Shown: piece by piece, positions 1 to 10,842 of the stretch | Layout of the letters: every line of letters begins with the position of its first letter | Position numbering within the stretch: the first letter of the stretch is position 1 | NCBI GenBank assembly: GCA_949592205.1 | Contig: CATIUR010000001.1 | Span: 264,394,250-264,458,249 of the forward strand | Direction of reading: 5' to 3' | Origin: Helichrysum umbraculigerum | Lineage: Eukaryota; Streptophyta; Magnoliopsida; Asterales; Asteraceae | Length of the DNA stretch: 64,000 bases | Notes under the pieces: generated by a model | Told to the model about the DNA's origin: nothing | Seen by the model: only the letters and a program-made list of their open reading frames with translations | The model's database searches: none | Program-made: the position numbers and the translations under genes

Positions 1-164
1 ACCATTAAAACTCAGAACCTTACTCTCACGCCGGAGGTGGTTCGCAGGGTTCATCCCTGTGCTCCACTGTAACGCAGTGTTTCCATTTGTGCTGCAGGAA
101 CACTCTGATCTGAGATATTTAGCTGGAAGCCATAGGATTAAGCACTTGTGCGGTTGGACGTACA
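1..164 (+). repeat. 3' end of the 5' LTR of the outer Tat element (truncated by the window edge)
   Basis: Matches 39491-39654 with only a few substitutions and ends in the same GGACGTACA. The bases just after it begin with a TGG (from about 171), as a primer-binding site would, but I could not assign the tRNA. Confidence 0.85.
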
Positions 165-303
165 GTCAAATGGAACACCCGGTGGGACACGACTGTAACT
201 AAGCATTTTGAAACTTTAATCTCTTTATTTCCATTTAATTATTTTGAATTTCGAATTTCCAAGCTCAATATCTCTTGTTTTCGAGTTTTATTTCATAAAT
301 ACG

Positions 304-2110
304 ATGTCATTACCTACTATGACTGGAGGTGGTGGACAACGGTCGTCACCACCGCCAGGTTTTACTCCTATTACCCAATCAGAAACGCTGATTGTTAATT
401 TTACCACACCTAAAAACATGGCCGGACCTTCGAATTTCGGTGTAGTAATTCCGGGGGTGAATGATGAAGTGTTAAGGCAATATTTAGAGCCCATAATTAC
501 TAAGCAGATTAGAATGATGAGTCTAGAGGAATTAAGGTCAAGGTTAGATATGGGAGGTGATGAGGATGATGTAGATGAGGAGATTGTTATGGAAGGTCCA
601 GATGCTGGAACCCGGAGGGTTGTCAATAGATCGATTGACACACTCAACACAAACCATCCAAAACAACCCTCCAACCGTTGGAGGAAACCCTTGGACGATG
701 TATCAAGGTTACGGAATTCAATCAGGAACAAATCCCGTCACAACACTTCCATCACTGTCAAACCAATATGTCATTAGCACTGTGACAACTACCGTCCCAG
801 TAGTTACCATAACCTCATCATTTCCAAACCCTACGAGCCAGAATGCCGAAACGGTTCCCCCCCAAAATAATCCACAAAATACCCAAAGTTATCCAAACAT
901 GTAGGGGCAGTATTTTTTGACAAATAATCTGAACCAAGGAGGGGGAATGGTACCTAGAGTAGGTTACCCTTTACCTGGAGGTCAGTCTTATTATTCACCT
1001 CAATATGGAGCCTGGGTTAACTTTCCGCCTGGAAGTTACAACCCGATGCACCCTCAAATGGGAACTGATCCCAACGAAGGCCTCCGTTCCACACGGTTGA
1101 GAGTTAACTCATTTATAAAAAAAAAAAAGCAATCCCCACTAGCCCCGTGGATTGAATTTTATGGAATGCCCGATGGGCTGGAGTTGCCTTCGAACATTAA
1201 GGAATACAATGGAAAAATGGATCCTGAGGATCACTTACGAGCTTTCCGCGGAGCAGAAAAAAATAAAAAACTAGACTATGCCAATATCTTGGCTCCATGA
1301 CCTTAACAGGTGCAGCTAGATCCTGGTATGACAAACTTCCACCTAGTAGTATCCATAGTTTTGATGATTTGGAAATCAAGTTCCTATACCACTTCATAAA
1401 ACAAAAGAAGTACACCAAAACCCATTTGGAAGCCCATAATATATATCAGGGTGAAAGTGAGGGATTGAAAGCATTCATGGATAGATACACGTCTGAGACA
1501 CAGCAGATAGAAGGGCTAGGGGAGGACCAAAGAATATCAGGCTTCATACATGGAGCTAGAAGCAAAGTGGTGGTAGCTGAACTGGGAAGGATCCTCCTAG
1601 AAACTTATTAAGAACTCCAGGACGAAGTTTACGCCTATGTTAGAGGAAAGGAAACTGCAATGAAGAGCACTTATGGTGACAGTGGAAACACGAAGGAGGA
1701 GCCTTCAGGGCCGAGAGGCGAAGGAAAGGGATATAACAACAATAAGACCTTCAGGTCCCAACGTGATGGGAGAGGAAGATACAATAACATGCAAGATAGA
1801 GGCAATAGAAGTGCACCTTACTACAAAAGAGATTCTGGCAGAGGCTTATGGCCGGAATTAACTAAATCTCCAAGAGAAATTTTGATGACAGAACGGGCTG
1901 CAGTGGACTTCAAAAGTCCACCAAAACTTCCTGAAAGAGCGAAAAAAGAAGGCGGAAGGTACTGTGAATTCCATAAGGAGTACGGACACGATACTAACTT
2001 TTGTAGGGAGTTACAGGCAGAGGTAAGGAAAGCAGTAAAGATAGGAAAGCTGGCCTACTTGGTAAAGGATCGAAAGAATCTGGAAACCCTGAGTAAGAAG
2101 AATACCTCGG
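304..2110 (+). pseudogene. Tat-element gag, degenerate
   Basis: Encoded the capsid/nucleocapsid polyprotein. A Gly/Pro-rich N-terminus follows the ATG at 304. The central retrotransposon gag domain appears in two frames: a DPEDHLRAFRGA stretch near 1214-1252, then TLTGAARSWYDKLPP at about 1300-1345. A CEFHKEYGHDTNFC knuckle-like motif follows at about 1963-2005; this His/Cys pattern is typical of Tat gags. Breaks visible: a frame change around 610-660, a TAG at 902-904, a frame change near 1290 and a TAA at 1609-1611. It cannot make a functional protein. The assignment to Tat rests on family motifs recognised by eye. Confidence 0.8.
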
Positions 2111-2159
2111 GGCAGAAGAAAAACTTTGCGTGGCAGAAAAAAGATGATGGAGTCAAACT

Positions 2160-3505
2160 AATGGATGAGGATATAATGATGATAAGATCTCCTGTAATAG
2201 GAATAAAAAGGAGGGCAAAGGTTATGGAACAATGGGAAGAAGAGGAGATATCATTCCCATCAATACAAAGTATCATACCATCGGAAGATCCAATGTTAAT
2301 CACTGTGGAGATTGCCAACCGGAATGTGCATAGGGTGTACCTGGATGGAGGAAGCTCTTCTGACGTCATGTACGATAGTTGTTTCAGACAACTACCCAGG
2401 GGAATACAAGCGCTCAGGCGAGATGTAACAAGACCATTGATTGGCTTTTCTGGAGAGACTTCTTGGCCACTAGGAGTGATAAGCTTGAGGACAACAATAG
2501 GTACATACCCTACCGTAAGAACATAAGTTTTTGATTTCATGATTGCAAGGTCAGATTCTCCATTCAATGTCATTCTGAATTGACCGTCCATGTGCCTACT
2601 TGGGGCAGTAGTATCCACCGTTCATGGGATAATGAAATTTCCAATACCAAATGGGATGGCCACTGTCTACTCCACCAGGAAAATTGAACGCAAAACTCTA
2701 CCTAGAAAGGAAATTTGTAATGAGGCAAAGCAAGTCATATACTCATGTAGTGATACAGAGCAGAGGGAGGTTGTGAACGAAGCATATCCAGACCAAACAG
2801 TGGCCATAGGAAGACAATTACCTAGAGATCAAGGAGAAGTTGTTACAATTGTTAAGAAGGAATGTAGATGTATTTGCATGGAGCCCAGAAGATATGACTG
2901 GAGTACCTAGAAAACTCATGTTCAAAGAGCCGAACGGAGAAAACAAAGAGTTTATAACAAAACACCACCTGAATGTGCATCCGAACAAAACACCTGTACA
3001 ACAGAAGAAAAGGCACTTGGCACCAGAAAGGAGCAAGGAAGCCTGTGAGCAAGTAAAAGATTTAGTCGTAGCTGGAATCTTAAGGGAAGTAAAATACCAG
3101 ACATGGGTTGCTAATCCTGTTTTGGTTAAAAGGGGAGATGGAGGATGGCGAATGTGTGTTGATTTTAAAGATCTAAACAAAGCTTGCCCTAAAGATTGCT
3201 ACCCGCTCCCAGCCATAGACTGGAAGGTTGAATCCTTAGGTAGATTTCGTTTGAAGTGCTTTCTGGATGCTTATAAGGGATATCATCAGATCCTGGTGGC
3301 AAAGAAGGATTAAGATAAGACAGCATTCCATATGGATATAGGAATTTTCTATTATCAAAAGATGCCTTTCGGATTGAAGAATGCAGGAGCTACTTACCAG
3401 AGGTTAGTAGACAAGGCTTTCGAAGATCAAGTGGGAAGAAACCAAGAAGCCTATGTGGATGAAATGGTAATTAAAAGCTACAATGAAGAAGATATGTTAG
3501 AGGAT
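2160..3505 (+). pseudogene. Tat-element protease and N-terminal reverse transcriptase, interrupted by the copia insertion
   Basis: The protease is recognisable by YLDGGSSSDVMY near 2338-2373, where the family active site is normally D[ST]G; here it reads DGG. Reverse transcriptase starts near 2880: NPVLVKRGDGGWRMCVDF at about 3112-3165 and MPFGLKNAGATYQRLVD at about 3362-3412. The catalytic YVDD box reads YVDE (about 3452-3463), so a metal-binding Asp is lost. In-frame stops occur at 2524-2526 and 3311-3313 and the frame changes near 2840-2910. The reading frame stops at 3505 where the copia element inserted, and resumes at 15387. Confidence 0.85.
3501..3505 (+). repeat. Target-site duplication AGGAT (left) of the copia element
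   Basis: AGGAT at 3501-3505 is repeated at 15387-15391. It fixes the left LTR start at TGTTGGGAT and the right end at …ATTATCA. Confidence 0.9.
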
Positions 3506-4039
3506 TGTTGGGATCTGAGCAGATTTGATCAAGTGTTAGTGGAATGCTTGCCACTGTTAGTGTTGATGCTTTCCGCGGTTAGAAGAGTTGAAGACTAGCC
3601 ACTGCTAGTATGTTTGTGTTGCTGCCACTGTTCATTATATACTTAGAGTTTGTGAAGTATAGGTTGTAACCACTGTTAGTGGAGAATACACATAGCCACT
3701 GTTAATGTAATTAATGAGTCGGTTAGTTTGTTAGAGTTATTTATGGGATAAGTACGTATACCATAATAACTACAGATTGTATAGGACTCTATGTATTATA
3801 AATAGAGATCCTGGTAGCCTAAGATAGATATACAATATAGGTTACGATTAGCTTCAAGGTGAAAACCCTAATACTTAAGTGTATTCGTATTATTCACGTA
3901 ATAATATTGAAGCTTTTGGTGATAATTGTTTACGTGCATGTTACTTGATCAATCTTCTTGATAGTTGTTCATTGTTATTCCGCAACATATTAACAATATA
4001 ATTCAAAACAATATTATAAAGATCGTTAAGGGATTATCA
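3506..4039 (+). repeat. 5' LTR of copia-1
   Basis: Begins TGTTGGGATCTGAGC and ends GGGATTATCA. It is the same length as the right LTR, with scattered substitutions. It contains a repeated CCACTG/TTAGTG word block in its first 200 bases. Confidence 0.93.
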
Positions 4040-4041
4040 AG

Positions 4042-4053
4042 TGGTATCAGAGC
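4042..4053 (+). promoter_or_regulatory. Primer-binding site of copia-1
   Basis: TGGTATCAGAGC lies two bases after the LTR and is complementary to the 3' end of plant initiator-Met tRNA, the usual primer for Ty1/copia reverse transcription. Confidence 0.9.
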
Positions 4054-4114
4054 AAGTTTTTGTTTTGATCTTCAAGAAGGTTGAAGTTTGAAGTTTTCTG
4101 AACAAGTTATAGCA

Positions 4115-4843
4115 ATGGCGACAGAGAATAATGAAGGTATTCAGGCAACGAGATTCCAATGCTTAAGCCTGATGAATTTGACTTGTGGAAAGTCAGAATC
4201 AAACAATATATGCTTCTGGTTGATTACCAGATGTGGGATATTGTTGTCAATGGTCCAGACTATCCAGTTGATGGAGATGGTGTCAGACAAAAGAGACCAC
4301 CACCAACATCTGATGCAGAACGCAAAGTTAGATCTACAGAATGCAAAGCACTTAGCACTTTACTTCTTTCTATTCCCAATGAATATCAAATAAGATTTGA
4401 AAGCTGTGAAGATGCTAAGGTATTAATGGAGGCCATTGAGAAGAGATTTGGTGGTAATGCCAGCACCAGGAAGAATAAAAGGTCTCTTCTCAAACAACAG
4501 TATGAGAACTTTGGTTCTGTAAAGTCTGAAACCTTGACTCAGACTTTTGACAGGTTTACAAAGCTAGTTGGTGAATTGGAAAATCATAGTGTTAAGATTG
4601 ATCAGGATGATCTTAACAGAAAGTTTCAAAGGTCATTAAGTGAAGAGTGGACAATCTATACAGTAGGTTTAAGGCAAAGTGCAGACCTGGACACAAAGGA
4701 GTTGGAAGATATATACAATGACCTGAGAAACTTTGAACCAGAGATAGATAGTATGAAGCAGACTTCTGGATATAGTCACAATGCTGCTTTCATGTCTGTG
4801 GATGGAACAAAAGTAGAGTCAAGTCATAAAAGCTCTACTTATG
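4115..4843 (+). pseudogene. copia-1 gag (UBN2-type), frameshifted and cut by element C
   Basis: The ATG at 4115 opens an N-terminus starting MATENNEG. A one-base deletion near 4152-4158 moves the reading to the frame seen from 4159, which starts MLKPDEFDLWKVRIKQYM, a typical copia gag opening. The body has the helical UBN2-like pattern (…ALSTLLLSIPNEYQ…, …ETLTQTFDRFTKLVGEL…). Element C inserted after 4843; the same frame resumes at 13769 with a Ser/Gly/Asn-rich stretch and ends at a TGA at 13891-13893. The apparent stop at 4846 belongs to C, not to this gene. Confidence 0.85.
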
Positions 4844-5278
4844 TGTAACAACCTCAAATTTAGGGTCAATTTAAATTTTCCCTAATTACGTGTTTATTAC
4901 TTGTATATAATATGAAATAGGATTATATACATTATGTACTTACTATATATATATGGATGGAATATATATATACGCGTATACGATTCGTACAAATCGTATA
5001 AAACAACAATTGTACAAAACATACTGACGTGGGTAAAACAATTATTAAATAATGTTAAGTTATTTAATTACTTCCACTACTACTACTTTATCTTATGTTT
5101 ATAATATAACGAAAACGTACGTTTTAACTAAAACATTACCGAACTCTCCGAAAACTCGACCAACCGACAAAACAAAACAAAGTTATGTTTTATTACTTAC
5201 ATAGCTAGTATTTTGATAAATACTTCAACTTAATTATTGAGTATTATTTCGTATTTTAAAACGTATATTTAATCGCGT

Positions 5279-5285
5279 ATAAAAT
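5279..5285 (+). promoter_or_regulatory. Candidate TATA box of element C LTR
   Basis: TATAAAA lies about 180 bp upstream of the CTCTCTCT patch; pyrimidine patches are common near plant transcription starts. The same word is at the equivalent place in LTR E (near 57419). The start site is inferred, not seen. Confidence 0.4.
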
Positions 5286-5918
5286 GATTTTTACGTTTAA
5301 ACGACCGGGAAAACGAACACCGCACGGAGCGCAAACACGAGGAAGCAAAAATTGGTGAGATCCACACATGGTGGACCCCACCCCAACCGGCCAAGCAAGG
5401 GGGACATCACCCCCCCTCACTTTCTTTCTCCACACACAATCACATAAACACACTCAACATTCTCTCTCTCTCTCTCAATCGGCTCTCACTCTCTCTCTCT
5501 AAAACCGTCACTTAAACACCCTAAAAACACCATTAAAACACCTCGAAGGTCTATACCCGTTTGGAGAAAAGTGATCACGAGAACGAGCTCTACAATCCTA
5601 TCTTTTCGGTTTCTCGATCCGACGACTTTGTAAGTTTTCCGGCGACCTTCCGAACTTTTCCGATTACATTTATTTTACTTCCATGTTGTTCCCCTAGCTA
5701 AATGATGTCCGAATACGTAATTAAAACTCATTTTTGAACACGTTAACGGAAACGTCGGTTTTGGTCATTTTAAAGAAAACGACACCACAAACCTTAAAAA
5801 CGACCACCAATAGTTACTGTGAACTCATTATAACATATTAAAACTAGTATAAAAGTTCTAGACCCAACGGAAACCGGAAAATACGTTTTCGGAAACTTAA
5901 ACTCCGAACAGACCTCTT

Positions 5919-6210
5919 GTGTCGCATCGGACCAAAATTTCATGCGACACAACACTGTGTCGCATGTTATGTCGCACGTTATGTCGCAACGTATGCGACA
6001 CAACGCTTATGTCGCACTATATGTCGTATCATCTACGACACAAAGTTACCTATCGCTTGATTGCGACACAACGACTATGTCGTATCGTTGTGTCGTACCC
6101 TTGTATGCGACACAACCATTGTGTCGCATAAACACCAAACCAAAATCAATCCATACGACACAGACCTTATGTCGCATACGGTCTGCGACACAAGCCTTGT
6201 GTCGCAGATA
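5919..6210 (+). repeat. Inverted short-word array (TGCGACACAA / TTGTGTCGCA) in LTR C
   Basis: About twenty copies of GCGACA or its complement TGTCGC, with variants TACGACA and TGTCGTA, occur in both orientations with 5-25 bp spacers. Many adjacent pairs make perfect 8-10 bp hairpins. The array is repeated at 11909-12202 in the right LTR. Equivalent arrays with other spellings occur in all the other long LTRs of the window. Confidence 0.85.
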
Positions 6211-7772
6211 ACCCATATCAGAAAACAAAATATATTCTAAGTGTTAGAATCACTTTTCAACTACTAAATCAAATACGATGCTACTTATACATGAAAATAC
6301 TATACTTTTGAGAGTATACAACAACACTTGAATACGTACAAGACTATACTAAACTAACGTGAGATTTCACTCACACACGCACACGAGTTTACACTCGAAA
6401 TACTTAGGAGATTACACTCCAACGAACTTACACTTGTACATTACACGGGATTACATCCGATACGAACTTACAAGTTCACTCACTAGTTACGTGCGGGATT
6501 ACACGTTAACTGATACGAACATACACTCGAATACTTACGAGGTTTCACTCGTACCCTTTGGGGTTTAAGCCCATTGGAACTTACGTAAACGATACACGTT
6601 GTGATACAAACAAACAGTTATACACGTACGCTTTACAAAAGTACAACTACTATGAATACATAATAATAATGGATGGAATTATTATTATACACCGATAACA
6701 AACGGACCGTATAACTTTTCTACCAACTACCAACGATTACAAACGTACAAACAAACTAATGGACATTAACTAGTTTGGGAACAACTAGCATGGATACTTT
6801 ACAAGTATTCCATTTACTTACTAAACCTTATGCGTATTAGGACGCTAAGGGTTGCTAGTTCGGGAATACTACTTGCTTACTTACTGCATTGTCTGCCAGA
6901 CTCAGGTGAGTCTTACAGCCCCTATTTTACTGTTTTTACTCAGGGGTGAGATGCATTACTGTTTTACATGAACACACAAAACTTACTTGCTGCCATGATT
7001 TACTTACTGTATGAGATTACGGATACGCCAATTGCATGAGTTTACGACTAATCCAATGAAATCCTCCTTAATCATAGTTGTTAGTTATGTGATAAGCGCG
7101 AGTTTTAGTATATGGATCCATATGGGACTGACAATCCCCGCCCGAGGTAGCACGCACTACCACGAACCGTTCCTGTAGAAACGGGCGTTTCTTACTCGTT
7201 CCGTATGAATGTTTTGGATTACATTCATGGGGGGTACCTATATTTACTGTACGTTAAACTTCAACTATGGTGGCTCATGGCGATTGTATCAAACGGTTTG
7301 CATGACCTGCAACCACCCACTTATTAAAACTTAAGTAAACGATGAGCATAACCTGTGATCGTTACTTACTGGCTGGCTATGAATTACAAATACTACATGT
7401 GTGTTCAAACTATTTACTTACTTACAAACCTGTGAGATTCACCAACCTTTTGGTTGACCGTTTTAGTAATGCTTCTCAGGTACACAGCATCAGTAGGGAT
7501 GCCCAGCAGGATAAGCTTACTTAGCTCGAGTCGCATGCATTTACAAGCTTGGAGATTTTTATACATTACTTTTGTACTAGTTGTTATGTGTTAGAATCTC
7601 TAGGAACTTATACGAAACTTGAGCTTGTATTTTGAAACTACTTATGTATTAATGTAATAACTTTTCGAACGTCTCATTTAGAGTCGTTCACTGTATCCTT
7701 TGTGCTTGTGATTATTGATTAGTAACACCCAAATCATCGTTTCCGCAAACTGTTAAATTTGGGGGTGTTACA

Positions 7773-8653
7773 GATTGGTATCAGAGCCTAAGGTTATAGT
7801 GAACTAGGTTGCATTTAGTGGGCCTAGACTATGACCGTTAGGCAGTATTCCTCATTAGGTATAACTGGTTCAGGGATTACATCATACAAGTTTAATTTAA
7901 CATAGCCTGATCAACTATGTAAAATTAAATGAAGATGATGTGAGTTCTGAAAGGGGTTATGTTGAACCGGAATGCATTAGCTGACTCTGACCACGAGAGA
8001 ACCGGGACTTTTACTTGATTGTGCTAGACACGAACTAGGTGGTTATGTGATATATATATATATATACATAGGCCTCTTTCCCCGATACGATACTCTCTCT
8101 CGACTACTACGAAATTAATATTCTTTAAAATTTCATCGAACAAACGACAACTCGATTCTCATCATTCTGTCCTTATTTAACTTTTATGAATTCACGAATA
8201 CCGACATACGTCCGAAGATCTCAACACCATTATAACCGACAACCATAGTTACTCGAACATCCTTCGATATGAAGATCGAGACCTTGTTTTCATTTGCTAC
8301 TCCTACCTAATTCTACGTTTATAACATTCTACAATGTACACTACTGTACCGTTAGGTGTAACCTAATAAAACCATTTTCAACTTAATTTTCGTCAGATTT
8401 CAAATTATACAACCGACTTTTACTAGCAAAATTTTATAACAAATGTATTTTTATCAAACATGTTACAAAATTCCTCACAAAAATGTTTTTATAAAATTTT
8501 CAAAAACTTCAAAAACCGTATAAACTTATTTATAGTACACAACTTTAAACAACCTTCACACTTTGGCGTAATTTCTCTAAACTTACTAAAATCATCACAA
8601 TCATAATTCTTGTTCAAACCTTCACATGTTCTTTATTTGTTGTTTCAAGGAAC
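7773..8653 (+). other. Untranslated leader of element C
   Basis: Non-coding. The first 270 or so bases are roughly 85-90% identical by eye to the reverse complements of 32867-33118 and 25452-25705. The rest is AT-rich and precedes the gag ATG. A packaging or dimerisation role is inferred from the cross-family conservation. Confidence 0.6.
7775..7792 (+). promoter_or_regulatory. Primer-binding site of element C
   Basis: TTGGTATCAGAGCCTAAG starts two bases after the LTR and matches the initiator-Met tRNA 3' end. The leader that follows for about 270 bases is very similar to the leaders of elements A and B. Confidence 0.9.
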
Positions 8654-9745
8654 ATGCCTCCTCGATGACAAATCACACTTACTGAAGCCGAAGTCGCGGG
8701 AATTATTGCCCGTAGTGTGGCCCAAGCTCTAGCTGTCCGAGCAACCAATCCTGGTAGCGAAGATACGGCTAACAATACACCTCCACCCAAAACCTGCACC
8801 TACAAGGACTTCCAAAACTGCAAACCCTTGAGCTTTGCAGGTACTGAAGGAGCGATCGGTCTGATTCGTTGGACCGAGAAAATCGAATCTGTATTCCTCA
8901 TCTGCAACTGCAAGGAAGAGGATAAAGTCAAGTTCGCCACCAGTACCTTTTCTGACACCGCCCTTACCTGGTGGAACACCTATGCACAGACTGTGAGCGT
9001 TGCCGATGCTTACAAACTACAGTAGGATGAACTGAAGAATATGCTAAGGGGCGAGTACTGCCCAAGAGATGAGCTGAAACAATTGGAAGTGGAATTTTGG
9101 AATCACAAGATGCAGGGTGATGACATCACCGGTTACACCAATCGCTTTCACCAGCTGGCACTTTTGTGCCCATCCATGGTTGATCCCGAGTACAAAAGGA
9201 TCGAAAAGTACGTTGATGGACTTCCTGAGCGACTTCAAGACTTAGTTACTTCATCCAAACCGGGAACTATTCAGAGCGCCATTCGTATGGCTCATGAGTT
9301 AACGGCCAATTCTGTCCGCCGTGGCTCGACTTCAACCCCGTCTGCGAATAACAAACGTAAATGGGAAGTAAGTCCCCACTCATCCAACCCGATTCCTGAC
9401 AAGAAGCTTGCAATTGTCAATGCCAATGACTCAAAGGCTTACAAGGGGAGCAAGCCTTACTGCTCCAAATGTGGTCGCCATCATAATGGCTCCTGTCCCT
9501 GCACCAAATGCAAGAAATTCGGGCACCTGGCCCAAGACTGCCGAACCAACCCCACTGGTACTGATACTCCTACACCCAACACCTGCTATGAGTGCAACGG
9601 TACCGGGCACTTTAGAAAGGATTGCCCAAAACTGAAACTCCGGACCAACCACACGAGGAGTAGAGCATACGTAATTAATGCTAGGGATGATGACCCAAAC
9701 CCGAGACTCTGTGATTTGCTTAACCCGGGTACGCTCATTCTTTGA
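8654..9745 (+). pseudogene. Element C gag, two in-frame stops
   Basis: Chromovirus-type capsid/nucleocapsid. The ATG at 8654 gives MPPR, then a TGA at 8666-8668 where element A has an Arg/Gln pair. The capsid domain has CTYKDFQNCKPLSFAGTEGA, ALTWWNTY and RFHQLALLCPSM. A second stop, TAG, lies at 9023-9025. Two knuckles close the protein: CTKCKKFGHLAQDC (about 9503-9544) and CYECNGTGHFRKDC (about 9581-9625). The frame ends at 9745 just where the protease begins in element A, and no pol follows. Both stops are single-base changes, so decay is recent. Confidence 0.88.
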
Positions 9746-10044
9746 TTACCCGAAACTGTTTTTTTTCCATAAATCTCTCGCTTAATAATTATGTGTAACT
9801 GTCTATTATTCTGTGTGTTTCCTTTGATCCTAAGTACCCAATAGGATTAGGAAACGACCGACTATACGAATTCCGAATATATAACTTGTATTACACTTAG
9901 ACTACCAATAACAAACTCTTTTCCCAATTATCTCACACTGGTTGAGACCGGGAACTCGTATATTATTCGTACTTTAAACAAGTCATCCAATAGAACTTCA
10001 TTTACTAGTAACAATTCTTAAATAGAATAATTATTTCGTAGGAA

Positions 10045-10683
10045 ATGACAACTCACTCCGTCAACAACCCTACCTTGGATGATGAACTGCTCAGTGAGGA
10101 ACCAATAATGTTTCCTTACCTCCTCGAACTCGAGTGTGATACCGAACCTTCTGTTGAATCAGCAACAGCACCTGCCTCTCCTGTTGCTCTAACTGCTGCA
10201 AAAGCACCAGTTGATGTAACCTTGACTGCTGAATCAGTCAGCCACCTCAACCAAACTATTGAATCGCTGCGAAAACAACTGACTGAAGCACGGGAGGACA
10301 TTGATGACCTACGACGAATTGCTTTTCAGAATAACGTACGTATACGTGAATACGAGTTACGTTTGATAGCCTTAGAAAACCCTGTTTCACCATCAACTTC
10401 ACATGGTACTCCTACTGAAGAGGATACCGACACTGACTGTACACCACCTCCAGCAAAAAGGGTGAAGATTACTCCCTCCAACTCTTCAGGAAACTACTTG
10501 GGAAAGAAACCTTTCTGTTCCCAATGCACTCGGCATCATGAAGGACCGTGTACCATACCCATCGGTCGATGCAAATCCCACCCTAAAAGTACGAACCCGC
10601 CTAAAGTGAAACTCTGCTTCAACTGTGGGAGTGCTGGCCATCTCAAGGCCCAATGCCCACTACCTCCAGGCAACAAAAATTAG
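10045..10683 (+). CDS. Element C second ORF: coiled-coil, basic NLS-like, zinc-knuckle protein (212 aa)
   Basis: Uninterrupted ORF from the ATG at 10045 between gag and the polypurine tract, where pol would normally lie. Residues 1-60 are acidic, then Ala/Pro-rich. Residues 62-112 show heptad-like Leu/Ile spacing (HLNQTIESLRKQL…), suggesting a coiled coil. Residues 134-142 (PPPAKRVKI) resemble a monopartite nuclear localisation signal. Residues 158-169 form a Cys/His cluster (CSQCTRHHEGPC) like the one before the first gag knuckle. Residues 191-204 (CFNCGSAGHLKAQC) are a perfect CX2CX4HX4C knuckle. The C-terminus looks gag-derived and the N-terminus is unfamiliar. Nucleic-acid binding, multimerisation and nuclear entry are inferences; no function is known to me. 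Unlike the neighbouring gag it has no stops. Confidence 0.7.
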   Translation: MTTHSVNNPTLDDELLSEEPIMFPYLLELECDTEPSVESATAPASPVALTAAKAPVDVTLTAESVSHLNQTIESLRKQLTEAREDIDDLRRIAFQNNVRIREYELRLIALENPVSPSTSHGTPTEEDTDTDCTPPPAKRVKITPSNSSGNYLGKKPFCSQCTRHHEGPCTIPIGRCKSHPKSTNPPKVKLCFNCGSAGHLKAQCPLPPGNKN

Positions 10684-10806
10684 GGTACGTTACCACCTGA
10701 CAACTACTTGATTTCAAACACTGTAGGACCTACCCTACTACTGTAGGCTACTAGTACGCATTGTAGCTACCTGATGAATAACGAACTACCGATTACTACT
10801 TCGAAC

Positions 10807-10842
10807 AAATTTCGGGACGAAATTTTATTAACAAGGGGAGAA
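10807..10842 (+). promoter_or_regulatory. Hairpin plus polypurine tract of element C
   Basis: AAATTTCG-GGA-CGAAATTT is a perfect 8-bp stem at 10807-10825, followed by the purine tract ACAAGGGGAGAA (10831-10842) abutting the 3' LTR. The tract primes plus-strand synthesis. The same hairpin precedes the tracts of A and B. Confidence 0.85.

Larger units (their letters stand above)
4844..7772 (+). repeat. 5' LTR of element C
   Basis: Starts TGTAACAACC and ends GGGGGTGTTACA, giving an extended TGTAACA/TGTTACA terminal inverted repeat. Landmarks in order: TATAAAA at 5279-5285; a CT-rich patch at 5461-5500; a GTAAGT donor at 5630-5635; a GCGACACA word array at 5919-6210; CAG|GTGAGT at 6903-6911; and an acceptor-like TTCTCAG ending at 7479. 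Open frames in the LTR are not conserved coding sequence. Confidence 0.93.

Noticed and set aside
4846..4848. Stop codon ending the copia-1 gag
   Set aside because: It lies in the first bases of LTR C; the frame continues at 13769 after the insertion.
5794..6228. Cys/Arg/His-rich open frames on both strands (also at 11785-12220, 26976-27286, 34389-34756)
   Set aside because: They are translations of the TGCGACA/TGTCGCA array; the Cys spacing comes from the repeat, and the frames are not conserved between LTR families.
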